This document shows positions 1 through 5,983 of a stretch of DNA of 6,106 bases, piece after piece. The notes under the pieces were generated by a model that was not told where the DNA came from, searched no databases, and worked only from the letters and a program-made list of their open reading frames with translations. A program made the position numbers and the translations under genes. How positions within the stretch are numbered: the first letter of the stretch is position 1; the number at the start of each line of letters is the position of its first letter. This stretch comes from CAZLMW01 sp964560875 (GTDB lineage Bacteria > Myxococcota_A > UBA9042): NCBI GenBank assembly GCA_964560875.1, contig CAZLMW010000219.1, positions 1 through 6,106 on the forward strand, read 5' to 3'.

Positions 1-69
1 CTGTGTTGGACGATCTGTGTTGTTGCTCGCCAGACCGTCGAGGTCGTCCGGCACGTGCTCGACGGTCAT
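1..69 (-). CDS. Possible start of a further gene, cut by the left edge
   Basis: An open frame begins with ATG at 69-67 and stays open for 23 codons to the window edge. Its first residues read MTVEHVPDDLDGLASNN, acidic and soluble-looking, with no signal peptide or membrane segment. It lies 38 bases after the stop of the acyl-CoA synthetase gene and points the same way, so it would be the next gene of the run. There is no clear Shine-Dalgarno sequence before the ATG, and an in-frame GTG lies two codons upstream. The fragment is too short to assign to a family. It could be a chance open frame, which is common at this GC content. Confidence 0.35.
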   Translation of the reverse strand, partial: MTVEHVPDDLDGLASNNTDRPTQ

Positions 70-107
70 CTGCACGTGGATTGGCAGCCAGCGCTGAGAA
101 AGACACT

Positions 108-1886
108 TCAGTTCGCGTACATGCCCTCAATCGCCTGCGCGTAGTTCTGATCGATAATCCGACGCTTGACTTTCAGCGTCGGCGTCAACTCGCCCGCTTC
201 GACGCTGAGCGCCTCCCACAGGATTTCGAACTTCTTGATCTGCTCCACGTTGTGAAAACGCGGGTTCACCGAGCTCTTGACGTACTGGTCCAATTCCGTC
301 CGCAGCAACGGGCTCCTGTGCAGCTCGCTGGCCGAGATCCCTTTCGCCTTGGCCCACGCGGTTGCGGCGTCATTGTCCAGCCAAAGCAGCGCGCTCAGGA
401 ACTTGCGCCGATCGCCGATAACCACAGCTTCGGCCACCAAGTCGTGGTTCTTCAGCGCGCCCTCGATGTTCTTCGGAGCGATGTTCTTGCCCCCGGCGGT
501 GATGATGATCTCTTTCTTCCGCCCGGTAATGTGCAGGAACCCTTCCTCGTCGATCCGTCCGAGGTCGCCGCTGTGCAGCCAACCGTCGATGAGCGTCTCG
601 CTCGTAGCTGCGTCGTCCTTGTAGTACCCCATGAAGAGGTTCGGGCCCTTCACGAGGATTTCGCCGTCCTCCGCGATCCGCACGTCCACGCCTGGCACCG
701 GCGGTCCGACCGTGCCAAACCGCGTGGCTCCCGGGCGATTGAAACTCGTGGGACCGCAGTCTTCCGATTGCCCGTAGACCTCGCGAATCACAATGTCGAG
801 CCCAGAGAAGAACTCGAGCACCTCCGCCGAGATTGGAGCGGCGCCGCTGACTGCAAACCGCAACCGGTCCAGGCCGAGTGCTGCCTTGACTTTGCTGTAG
901 ACCAGCCTCGATGCAATTCGATACTGCAACTGCAGAAGTCCGCTGGGCATCTCACCGCGACACTCGTGGTGCGCCATCCGCTGACCGACGGTCATGGCCC
1001 ACCTTGCGAGCGATGCTTTGACGCCGGTTGCCGCCGCCATCTTGGCGCTGATTCCGGCGTGGAACTTCTCCCAGATGCGAGGCACCGCGAACAGGATCGT
1101 CGGCCGCACTTCCTTGAAGTTTTCGGGCAGCTTCTCCAGCGATTCCGCGTAATAGGCCGTGTATCCGTTGGCCGCCGGCCCGTGCAACGTGAAGACCTGC
1201 TCGGCGATGTGCGACAGCGGCAGGTAGCTGACGACACAATCGCGTTCGGTGATACCGACGAGCTCGGCCGCGACATTGGCCGTCCAATCGAGCGCGTTGT
1301 GGCTGAGCATCACGCCCTTGGGCGGCCCCGTCGTGCCACTCGTGTAGATGAAGGTCGCTAGCTGGTCGGGCTTGAGGTCTTCGATACGGGCGTACACCTC
1401 GTCATCGCTGCGCGCTTCCCCCAGCGCCATGAACTCTTCCCAGGTCGCGCAAAGCTCGTGGTTGGCCGACGCGCCTTTCATGAACACGACTCTCTTGAGC
1501 CGCGGCAAATCGCTGAGTCGTTCGTGAACCTTCGCCCATTGTTCACTGTTTTCGAGCAGGACGACCTCGGCTTCGGCGTGGTCGATGATGTACTGCACCT
1601 GCTCGGGCGAGCAGGTCGTGTAGATGCCCGCGCCGGCTCCGCCCAGGGCCATCGCGGCGTGGTTGAAAACGGACCACTCCGGACGATTGAACCCGAGGAT
1701 GCAGACCGTCGCGCCGACGTCGAACCCGATTTCGAGCAACGATTTGGCCGCGCCCCGCACCTGCTCGGCGTATTTCGCCCATGTTGTCGTCTGCCAGCGA
1801 CCACCAATCTTCTCCGCATATGCGGGATGGCTTGGGCGCTGGCGGCCTTGCGCTTGGAGACGCGAAGGAATGGTCTTGGTGGTCAT
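108..1886 (-). CDS. Long-chain fatty acid--CoA ligase (AMP-forming, FAA1-like)
   Basis: This 592-residue protein belongs to the ANL adenylate-forming superfamily, long-chain acyl-CoA synthetase branch. It would activate a fatty acid with ATP to an acyl-adenylate and then transfer the acyl group to CoA in the cytoplasm. The P-loop YTSGTTGPPKG is at 181-191, followed by YLPLSHIAEQ at 221-230. YGQSE at 371-375 is the A5 motif, with Ser where Thr is usual. GWLHSGDLG at 435-443 carries the ribose-binding Asp441. GRKKEIIITAGGKNIAP at 455-471 is the hinge, and TPTLK at 568-572 holds the likely catalytic Lys572. Length matches the family (about 600), so it looks complete. The ATG start places a normal N-terminus ahead of the 'RPEW' region but has no strong ribosome-binding site. 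It follows the upstream phosphatase gene by 51 bases. Chain-length preference cannot be read from the sequence. Confidence 0.95.
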   Translation of the reverse strand: MTTKTIPSRLQAQGRQRPSHPAYAEKIGGRWQTTTWAKYAEQVRGAAKSLLEIGFDVGATVCILGFNRPEWSVFNHAAMALGGAGAGIYTTCSPEQVQYIIDHAEAEVVLLENSEQWAKVHERLSDLPRLKRVVFMKGASANHELCATWEEFMALGEARSDDEVYARIEDLKPDQLATFIYTSGTTGPPKGVMLSHNALDWTANVAAELVGITERDCVVSYLPLSHIAEQVFTLHGPAANGYTAYYAESLEKLPENFKEVRPTILFAVPRIWEKFHAGISAKMAAATGVKASLARWAMTVGQRMAHHECRGEMPSGLLQLQYRIASRLVYSKVKAALGLDRLRFAVSGAAPISAEVLEFFSGLDIVIREVYGQSEDCGPTSFNRPGATRFGTVGPPVPGVDVRIAEDGEILVKGPNLFMGYYKDDAATSETLIDGWLHSGDLGRIDEEGFLHITGRKKEIIITAGGKNIAPKNIEGALKNHDLVAEAVVIGDRRKFLSALLWLDNDAATAWAKAKGISASELHRSPLLRTELDQYVKSSVNPRFHNVEQIKKFEILWEALSVEAGELTPTLKVKRRIIDQNYAQAIEGMYAN

Positions 1887-1937
1887 GCGGGGAGCGTGCC
1901 GCTGGCAGATCGGCCGGTCAAGCGGGCTCGACCCGTT

Positions 1938-2609
1938 TCATGACGCGAGCCTGCGCACGATCTCGGCCAGCTCGCACGGATGGTTTGCAGTGGCGTCTGG
2001 CGCGCGAGGTCCGGGAGCGTCCTTGTACCCCCAGGCACACCAGATGACCCGAGTCCCGGCTGCGCGACCGCACGCAACATCACCGCCTGAGTCTCCGACC
2101 ATGAACGCCGACTCTGGGCTCGCACCGACACGTTCGCAGGCGTACAGGAGCGGCGTCGGGGTCGGCTTGGCCTCGCTACAGGTGTCCCCGCCGACGACAA
2201 CGGCGAAATGGTGTTCGACGCCGAGGGTCCGCAGCAACAGCCGCGACAATCCATCGGGCTTGTTGGTCACGATCGCCAACGGCGCGATGCCGGCCAGCGT
2301 CTCGATTGCGTCGGCCATGCCGTCGTAAAGACGCGTGACGTCGGCGATGTGCGCGCTGTAATCGCGGGTGTAGGTCGATGCGACGTCGGCATAATCCCCG
2401 CCGCCGGCGAGAAACTCGGCGAAGCATTCTCGGTACAGGTGCGGCATTCCGCGATTGACGTGGTCACGAAACGAAGCCGGTTCGCCAGGGTTGAGCCCGA
2501 ACTTGACACGCACGCGCTGAACAGCGGCCACCATGTCATCCCGCGAGTCCTCGAGGGTGCCGTCGAGATCGAGCGCGATCATGCCCACGTGGGTTGGGTC
2601 AAATGCCAC
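1938..2609 (-). CDS. HAD-family phosphatase, phosphoglycolate-phosphatase-like
   Basis: A 223-residue HAD hydrolase with every catalytic motif intact: DLDGT at 14-18 (nucleophile Asp14, acid/base Asp16), Thr115 in IVTNK, Lys148 in the AKPTP loop, and GDSGGD at 172-177. Residues of about 20-95 form the helical cap of a Gph/PGMB-type subfamily I enzyme. Such enzymes dephosphorylate small phosphomonoesters, classically 2-phosphoglycolate. The exact substrate here is unproven, so no symbol is given. The start is GTG at 2609, supported by GAGG at 2620-2617 with a 7-base spacer. An in-frame ATG nine codons later (2582) would also keep the fold. The gene begins 3 bases after the cupin stop, indicating translational coupling. 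The length fits the family. Confidence 0.9.
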   Translation of the reverse strand: MAFDPTHVGMIALDLDGTLEDSRDDMVAAVQRVRVKFGLNPGEPASFRDHVNRGMPHLYRECFAEFLAGGGDYADVASTYTRDYSAHIADVTRLYDGMADAIETLAGIAPLAIVTNKPDGLSRLLLRTLGVEHHFAVVVGGDTCSEAKPTPTPLLYACERVGASPESAFMVGDSGGDVACGRAAGTRVIWCAWGYKDAPGPRAPDATANHPCELAEIVRRLAS

Positions 2610-2612
2610 CGT

Positions 2613-3011
2613 TCAACCTCGCGCCGCCAGGTCCTCGACGCTGCCCGTTCCGTCCCCGTACTCGCTGACATGCCGCTGCCCGCTGCGCGATCCCTTGTAG
2701 GCCGTGAACGTGTTGGCGTTGTGCGTCTTGACCAGGTGCTGCACCCCGCCAGGAATGATCAGGATGTCGCCCGCCTCGATCGTCACCGGCCCGTCATCGA
2801 AGTGGAACGTGATCACGCCGTCGACCGCGCCGCGTATCTCTTCTTCATCGTGGCAGTGTCGGCTGCGAACGAACCACCCGGGCACGGTTTGCAGGTCGTA
2901 GCTCTTGAAGCCGAACTGCGCCATTTCGCTGGCGACGTTTTCCGGAGTCGGCGCATGCATGTGCGGCCACTTGTAGACTGTCACCCCGTTGGGCATCCGC
3001 TGCTCTGTCAT
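2613..3011 (-). CDS. Single-domain cupin protein
   Basis: A 132-residue protein with one complete cupin barrel. Motif 1 is seen as His52-x-His54-x3-Glu58 followed by Gly65. Motif 2 is GDILIIPGGVQH at 81-92 with His92. All four usual metal ligands are therefore present, and a bound divalent metal is likely. Small cupins range from sugar isomerases and dioxygenases to pure binding proteins. The acidic stretch DEEE after the HxH and the N-terminal sequence do not let me choose between them. There is no signal peptide, so it is probably cytoplasmic. Its ATG lies 3 bases after the TAG of the repeat protein and its stop 3 bases before the phosphatase start, so the three are almost certainly co-translated and may serve one pathway. 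Confidence 0.85.
   Translation of the reverse strand: MTEQRMPNGVTVYKWPHMHAPTPENVASEMAQFGFKSYDLQTVPGWFVRSRHCHDEEEIRGAVDGVITFHFDDGPVTIEAGDILIIPGGVQHLVKTHNANTFTAYKGSRSGQRHVSEYGDGTGSVEDLAARG
2617..2620 (-). promoter_or_regulatory. Ribosome-binding site GAGG for the GTG start of the phosphatase
   Basis: GAGG on the minus strand lies inside the last codons of the cupin gene, with a 7-base spacer to the GTG at 2609. It supports the GTG over the in-frame ATG at 2582, whose upstream sequence has only a weak GTGGG. Confidence 0.5.
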
Positions 3012-3014
3012 CTT

Positions 3015-3536
3015 CTACTCGTCGTCCTCTTGCTCGCTCACGGCGACGATTTGGTGCGAGTTGAGCAGCAGGTGGTCGACCTTGCGGGTCCACTGCTCAC
3101 CGCTGTACGGGTTGCGAACCGTCAATTGCACCTGCCGAAACTCCACGAACCCGCGTTCGCTGCCGAGATAGTCTGACACGCGCAGGTTTTTCGGGACGTC
3201 AACCGTGCCGACCAGCGTCGCGAAGCCCGCGAGGCAAATGACGTGGCGCTCGGTGACCGCGGCATACACGCCTGAGACCGGCCGCTTGCCTTCCCGTTCA
3301 TCCAGCATCACCAGCAGGATCTTGTCGCGCCGCACCGTCATGAACGGCACATCCGCGTCGCCGCCCGGTACAAACGCGTTTGTCAGCGTGAGCTTGTCAC
3401 CACCGGTGTTCAGCGTATCGGCCACCCTGCGGTTACTGGCCTTGAGCAACATCCCCGAAATCCAGCCCGCCTCCGTCAGTGCGCGGACCTGGACGAAGAC
3501 TTTGGACGTGCGAGCGGTGGCGAAGAAGTCAGACAT
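3015..3536 (-). CDS. Hypothetical protein with two tandem copies of one small domain (DUF6812-like)
   Basis: I do not recognise a defined function. The 173-residue protein contains an internal duplication. WISG at 25-28 followed nine residues later by RVADTL (37-42) matches TLVG at 107-110 followed nine residues later by RVSDYL (119-124). The match continues without a gap to about residue 56/138 at a constant offset of 82. Each half then closes with a hydrophobic strand (ILLVML at 73-78, QIVAV at 162-166). The pattern recalls the small beta-rich DUF6812 family, which I name from memory, so treat it as tentative. There is no signal peptide or membrane segment, and the C-terminus is acidic (EQEDDE). 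The ATG is preceded by GGGGA at a 4-base spacing and by a strong inverted repeat. It overlaps no neighbour and is 3 bases from the cupin gene. Confidence 0.75.
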   Translation of the reverse strand: MSDFFATARTSKVFVQVRALTEAGWISGMLLKASNRRVADTLNTGGDKLTLTNAFVPGGDADVPFMTVRRDKILLVMLDEREGKRPVSGVYAAVTERHVICLAGFATLVGTVDVPKNLRVSDYLGSERGFVEFRQVQLTVRNPYSGEQWTRKVDHLLLNSHQIVAVSEQEDDE

Positions 3537-3546
3537 GTAATCCCCG

Positions 3547-3573
3547 GTTCATACGCGCCATAGGCGTATGAAC
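3547..3573. repeat. Perfect 10-bp inverted repeat (hairpin or operator) in the 49-base gap
   Basis: The arm GTTCATACGC (3547-3556) is followed by a 7-base loop and its exact reverse complement GCGTATGAAC (3564-3573). It sits between the stop of the HAD gene (3586) and the start of the repeat-protein gene (3536). In the transcript the base of the stem is 10 bases before the ATG and abuts the GGGGA ribosome-binding site. No U-run follows on the minus-strand transcript, so it is not a classic intrinsic terminator. It could be an RNA hairpin controlling translation or RNA stability, a protein-binding operator, or a copy of a genome-wide interspersed repeat. Confidence 0.7.
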
Positions 3574-3585
3574 AGTCGCCTCCAT

Positions 3586-4272
3586 TTACGGCGTTGTGGC
3601 GCCGATCTCAATGTTCTTACGGTTGGCTGTTGGCAAATATCCTGCCTCCACGAGCGCTTGGCGCAAACTGGCGGCGTCGCTGAACACCGCGCCCTGCATC
3701 CCGGTATCAACGGCGGCATCGACGTTGGACCGCCGGTCGTCGACGAAAAAACAAGCGCTTGTCTGCAGCCCGAGCGCGTCCGCAGCCCCGGTGTACGAGC
3801 GTGGATCGGGTTTTCGAACCCCGGTCATGCAAGAGACAAAGCGCCATTGCAGCCAGCGGGATAGGGTCAGCGTGGCTTCGATCTCCCGCCACCAGACGGG
3901 GTAATTGCTAAGCGCGTACATCGGGATGCCCTCGGCGCGGAGCTCGCTCATGAGCTCCACCATCCCGTCGACGATACGGTATCCGTCACGCATCCACTGC
4001 AAGAGCGCTGCGCCGTCGACTCCGCGGCCGTCCGCGAAGAACCGCCGGTAGTATTCATCCTCGTCGACTTCTCCGTGCTCAAAAGCAACCCAGAGACCAG
4101 GTCGAATCGCCGCGTACAACTCGCTGAGGGACAACCCGAAGAAGTCCTCGATGCCGCCATGAAAGAACGGGTCGACGACAACCGTGTCCATGATGTCGAG
4201 CAACAGCGCGCGCCGGGGGGCTTCCCCGCGATTCTTTCGGTCGCCAACCATGCCCTTATAATCCGCGTCCAT
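3586..4272 (-). CDS. HAD-like hydrolase resembling plant chloroplast FMN hydrolase
   Basis: A 228-residue HAD protein. Motif I reads LLLDIMDT at 23-30: the nucleophile is Asp26, but the +2 position is Met28 instead of the acid/base Asp, with Asp29 at +3. Motif II is Ser122 in ALSNYP, motif III Lys154 in RKPDP, and motif IV FFVDDRRSN at 175-183. The phrases DIMDT...DPFF, FFGLS, FADGR, SNYPVW and RKPDP match, from memory, a plant protein family that includes Arabidopsis AtcpFHy1 (FMN hydrolase). The enzyme may therefore release phosphate from FMN or a similar phosphomonoester, which is inference. The ATG at 4272 is used. An in-frame ATG at residue 8 is possible, as the first 20 residues are poorly conserved in character. 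It starts 12 bases after the C45 gene stop and is probably in the same operon. Confidence 0.85.
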   Translation of the reverse strand: MDADYKGMVGDRKNRGEAPRRALLLDIMDTVVVDPFFHGGIEDFFGLSLSELYAAIRPGLWVAFEHGEVDEDEYYRRFFADGRGVDGAALLQWMRDGYRIVDGMVELMSELRAEGIPMYALSNYPVWWREIEATLTLSRWLQWRFVSCMTGVRKPDPRSYTGAADALGLQTSACFFVDDRRSNVDAAVDTGMQGAVFSDAASLRQALVEAGYLPTANRKNIEIGATTP

Positions 4273-4284
4273 CAGACCCCAATC

Positions 4285-5397
4285 TCAATAGGGCGTGGTG
4301 AAGATGAGCTTCTGCCACGCGCCTCGATCGGATGGGCCGCGGCAGGCATGGAGTTCGCGCCGGGCTGGAATCGCGACCATGACCGCGTCGGTTGCCGTGC
4401 CCTGGTCGTCCTCGGCATAGCGGCACACGCTGTCGATGCCATCTCGTCGGTCTGCAAAGAGGTCCTTGAGCGTGTCGATCGAGACATGCCCGCGTCCGGT
4501 GATCGCGGCAAGTCGCTCCAAACGTGCTTCGCTGCTGCGGCTTGGCGCCTCGTTTTCAAGCGCTTGGTGGGCTGGTGACAGGCAGTGATTTGTGCGGCAT
4601 ATCGGCTTGGCGAGCAAATCGCGCCGGTCCACCGAGCCCGGTGTCGTCTCGAGTTCGACGCCTTCGTCGGCGTCGCAAGCCCAGAAGATGTGAGCCCCCG
4701 AACGCGGCGCGTTGTTGGCGATCGCGGCGGCCGAGTGTGCGTCGCGGGCCGTCAGCATGCGGTGCAGGATGTTCATGTATCCGACGCCCAGCTTCGCGCC
4801 CCAGGTCTTCACATTGGTCGTTCCGACAGTCACACCGAGGCCGTTCATACCGACCAGAGACGGGCACCCTGCGACCGTCACGCTCCACGTCTCGAGCCCG
4901 TCATCCGGCAGCCTGTGAATGCCAACGACGTAGTCAACATCATCTGGGTTGAGGTCCCAGGTCTGCCCACAAATGAGCTCGCCGGTCGCACTGTGCCCCG
5001 GCGGAACGAGAACGGCGCTGCATCCTTCCGCATCCGCCGCCAGCCCGCCCGTGTCCGCGTCGGCGCGCCGTTCACCTCCGAGCAACACGATGTCTCGCAT
5101 GTCGGTCATGTTGCCCGCAGTAAACAGGTCATCCGCCTCGATCCCGGCCGCTGCCGCCACCGCACAGTGCTCAGCGAAGCCGTCAGGGTCCCACGCCCTG
5201 ACGAGCTCAAAACACTGGCGTCCGATCGCGCGGAGCTCGGCGACGCCGCCCCGCCCCCACTCCTTGCAGTAGGTGTCGAACGCCGCGAAACGCATCGGCA
5301 CGAAACGCCGGATCATCGGTGCGAGAGCGAGACCGTGTTGCCGTCCCATCTCCTCGGGCGTGCCACGCAACTCGAATGTGGGGAGTTCAATCGCCAT
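4285..5397 (-). CDS. C45-family Ntn-hydrolase / acyltransferase-like protein
   Basis: A 370-residue member of the peptidase C45 (acyl-CoA:6-aminopenicillanate acyltransferase-like) family. Such proteins are made as a precursor that cuts itself before a cysteine, which then becomes the N-terminal nucleophile. Here the site is EGCS, Gly125-Cys126, leaving a smaller alpha chain and a beta chain of about 245 residues. Supporting motifs are MGRQHG at 17-22, GQTWD at 144-148, GMNGLGV at 183-189 and TNH at 269-271, with Asn270 the likely oxyanion residue. Family members hydrolyse or transfer acyl groups on amide bonds, so substrates could be N-acyl amines, lipopeptides or short peptides. There is no signal peptide, suggesting a cytoplasmic location. 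The ATG is 6 bases after the HD gene stop, without a strong ribosome-binding site, so coupling to the upstream gene is likely. Confidence 0.88.
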   Translation of the reverse strand: MAIELPTFELRGTPEEMGRQHGLALAPMIRRFVPMRFAAFDTYCKEWGRGGVAELRAIGRQCFELVRAWDPDGFAEHCAVAAAAGIEADDLFTAGNMTDMRDIVLLGGERRADADTGGLAADAEGCSAVLVPPGHSATGELICGQTWDLNPDDVDYVVGIHRLPDDGLETWSVTVAGCPSLVGMNGLGVTVGTTNVKTWGAKLGVGYMNILHRMLTARDAHSAAAIANNAPRSGAHIFWACDADEGVELETTPGSVDRRDLLAKPICRTNHCLSPAHQALENEAPSRSSEARLERLAAITGRGHVSIDTLKDLFADRRDGIDSVCRYAEDDQGTATDAVMVAIPARRELHACRGPSDRGAWQKLIFTTPY

Positions 5398-5403
5398 TTT
5401 CGC

Positions 5404-5973
5404 TCACTGTCCCCGGCCCGCCAGACCGAGCTCGTCGGCATGTGGGCGCAAGGCGTCGATGATGAACTGGATGTGTTCGCCGAGGTCCACGCCGAGCAAC
5501 TCGGCGCCAGCGTGTACTTCACTGCGCTCAACTTTCGCCGCGAATCGCTTGGATTTGAGGCGCTTCTTCACGCTCTTGGGCGTCAACGTCACGATCCCGT
5601 CGGGCCGCACAAGACAGCACGCCCCGATGAACCCGGTCAGCTCGTCGCAGGCGAGCAACGTCCGATCCAACTGCGTGTCGTAGCTGACACCCCAGCCGGT
5701 ATGGTGCGCGCTGATGGCATGGGCGATGGCCGCTTCGTCCCGTTCTTGGAGCCATGCGACGATCTTGTTGGGGTGGAGCTCCGGCCATTGCTCATAGTCG
5801 GCGTCGTGCAGCATCCCAGCGAGACCATAGGCCTCCACATCCGATTCGCCGTTTCCGTACTTGTGCGCTGCGGCTCGCATCACGACTTCGACGGCCCGGG
5901 CGTGCTTTCGGAGCGACTCGGTGTGGGTCCACTCGCACAGCAGGGCCCACCCATCTTCGCGTGTCAGCGGCAT
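5404..5973 (-). CDS. HD-domain hydrolase (COG2316-like)
   Basis: With the start chosen here the protein has 189 residues. The HD metal-site residues are His24 (LRKH), His56-Asp57 (MLHDADYE), His85/His90/His91 (AHAISAHH) and Asp110 (CDELTGF). That order is typical of the small stand-alone HD phosphohydrolase family. ALVRPD-like (LVRPDG, 121-126) and KSVKKRLKSKRFA (133-145) segments are also characteristic of this group. The substrate is unknown; HD enzymes usually cleave phosphoesters of nucleotides or similar molecules. I chose the ATG at 5973 because GGAGG (5983-5979) precedes it by 5 bases and because the family starts just before this sequence. A GTG at 6027 would add 18 residues rich in Gly, Pro and acidic residues, without a ribosome-binding site. 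It is the first complete gene of the run. Confidence 0.9.
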   Translation of the reverse strand: MPLTREDGWALLCEWTHTESLRKHARAVEVVMRAAAHKYGNGESDVEAYGLAGMLHDADYEQWPELHPNKIVAWLQERDEAAIAHAISAHHTGWGVSYDTQLDRTLLACDELTGFIGACCLVRPDGIVTLTPKSVKKRLKSKRFAAKVERSEVHAGAELLGVDLGEHIQFIIDALRPHADELGLAGRGQ

Positions 5974-5978
5974 CGCAT

Positions 5979-5983
5979 CCTCC
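5979..5983 (-). promoter_or_regulatory. Ribosome-binding site GGAGG deciding the HD gene start
   Basis: GGAGG on the minus strand is spaced 5 bases from the ATG at 5973. It is the best Shine-Dalgarno match upstream of any gene in the window and favours this ATG over the GTG at 6027. Confidence 0.7.

Noticed and set aside
3..1361. A 452-codon open frame on the plus strand
   Set aside because: It is the shadow of the acyl-CoA ligase gene, whose motifs are complete on the minus strand. No family features are seen.
1920..1938. Possible terminator hairpin just after the phosphatase stop
   Set aside because: The stem AAACGGG/CCCGCTT has an internal mismatch and only four GC pairs, and no U-run follows. 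It is too weak to call.
2583..2592. Perfect 10-base palindrome CCCACGTGGG near the phosphatase start
   Set aside because: It lies inside coding sequence (codons Thr-His-Val-Gly-Met). CACGTG cores occur elsewhere in the window, for example near 52 and 73, so chance is the simplest explanation.
2208..3176. A 322-codon open frame on the plus strand
   Set aside because: It runs opposite the phosphatase, cupin and repeat-protein genes and ignores their boundaries. Composition is typical of antisense translation.
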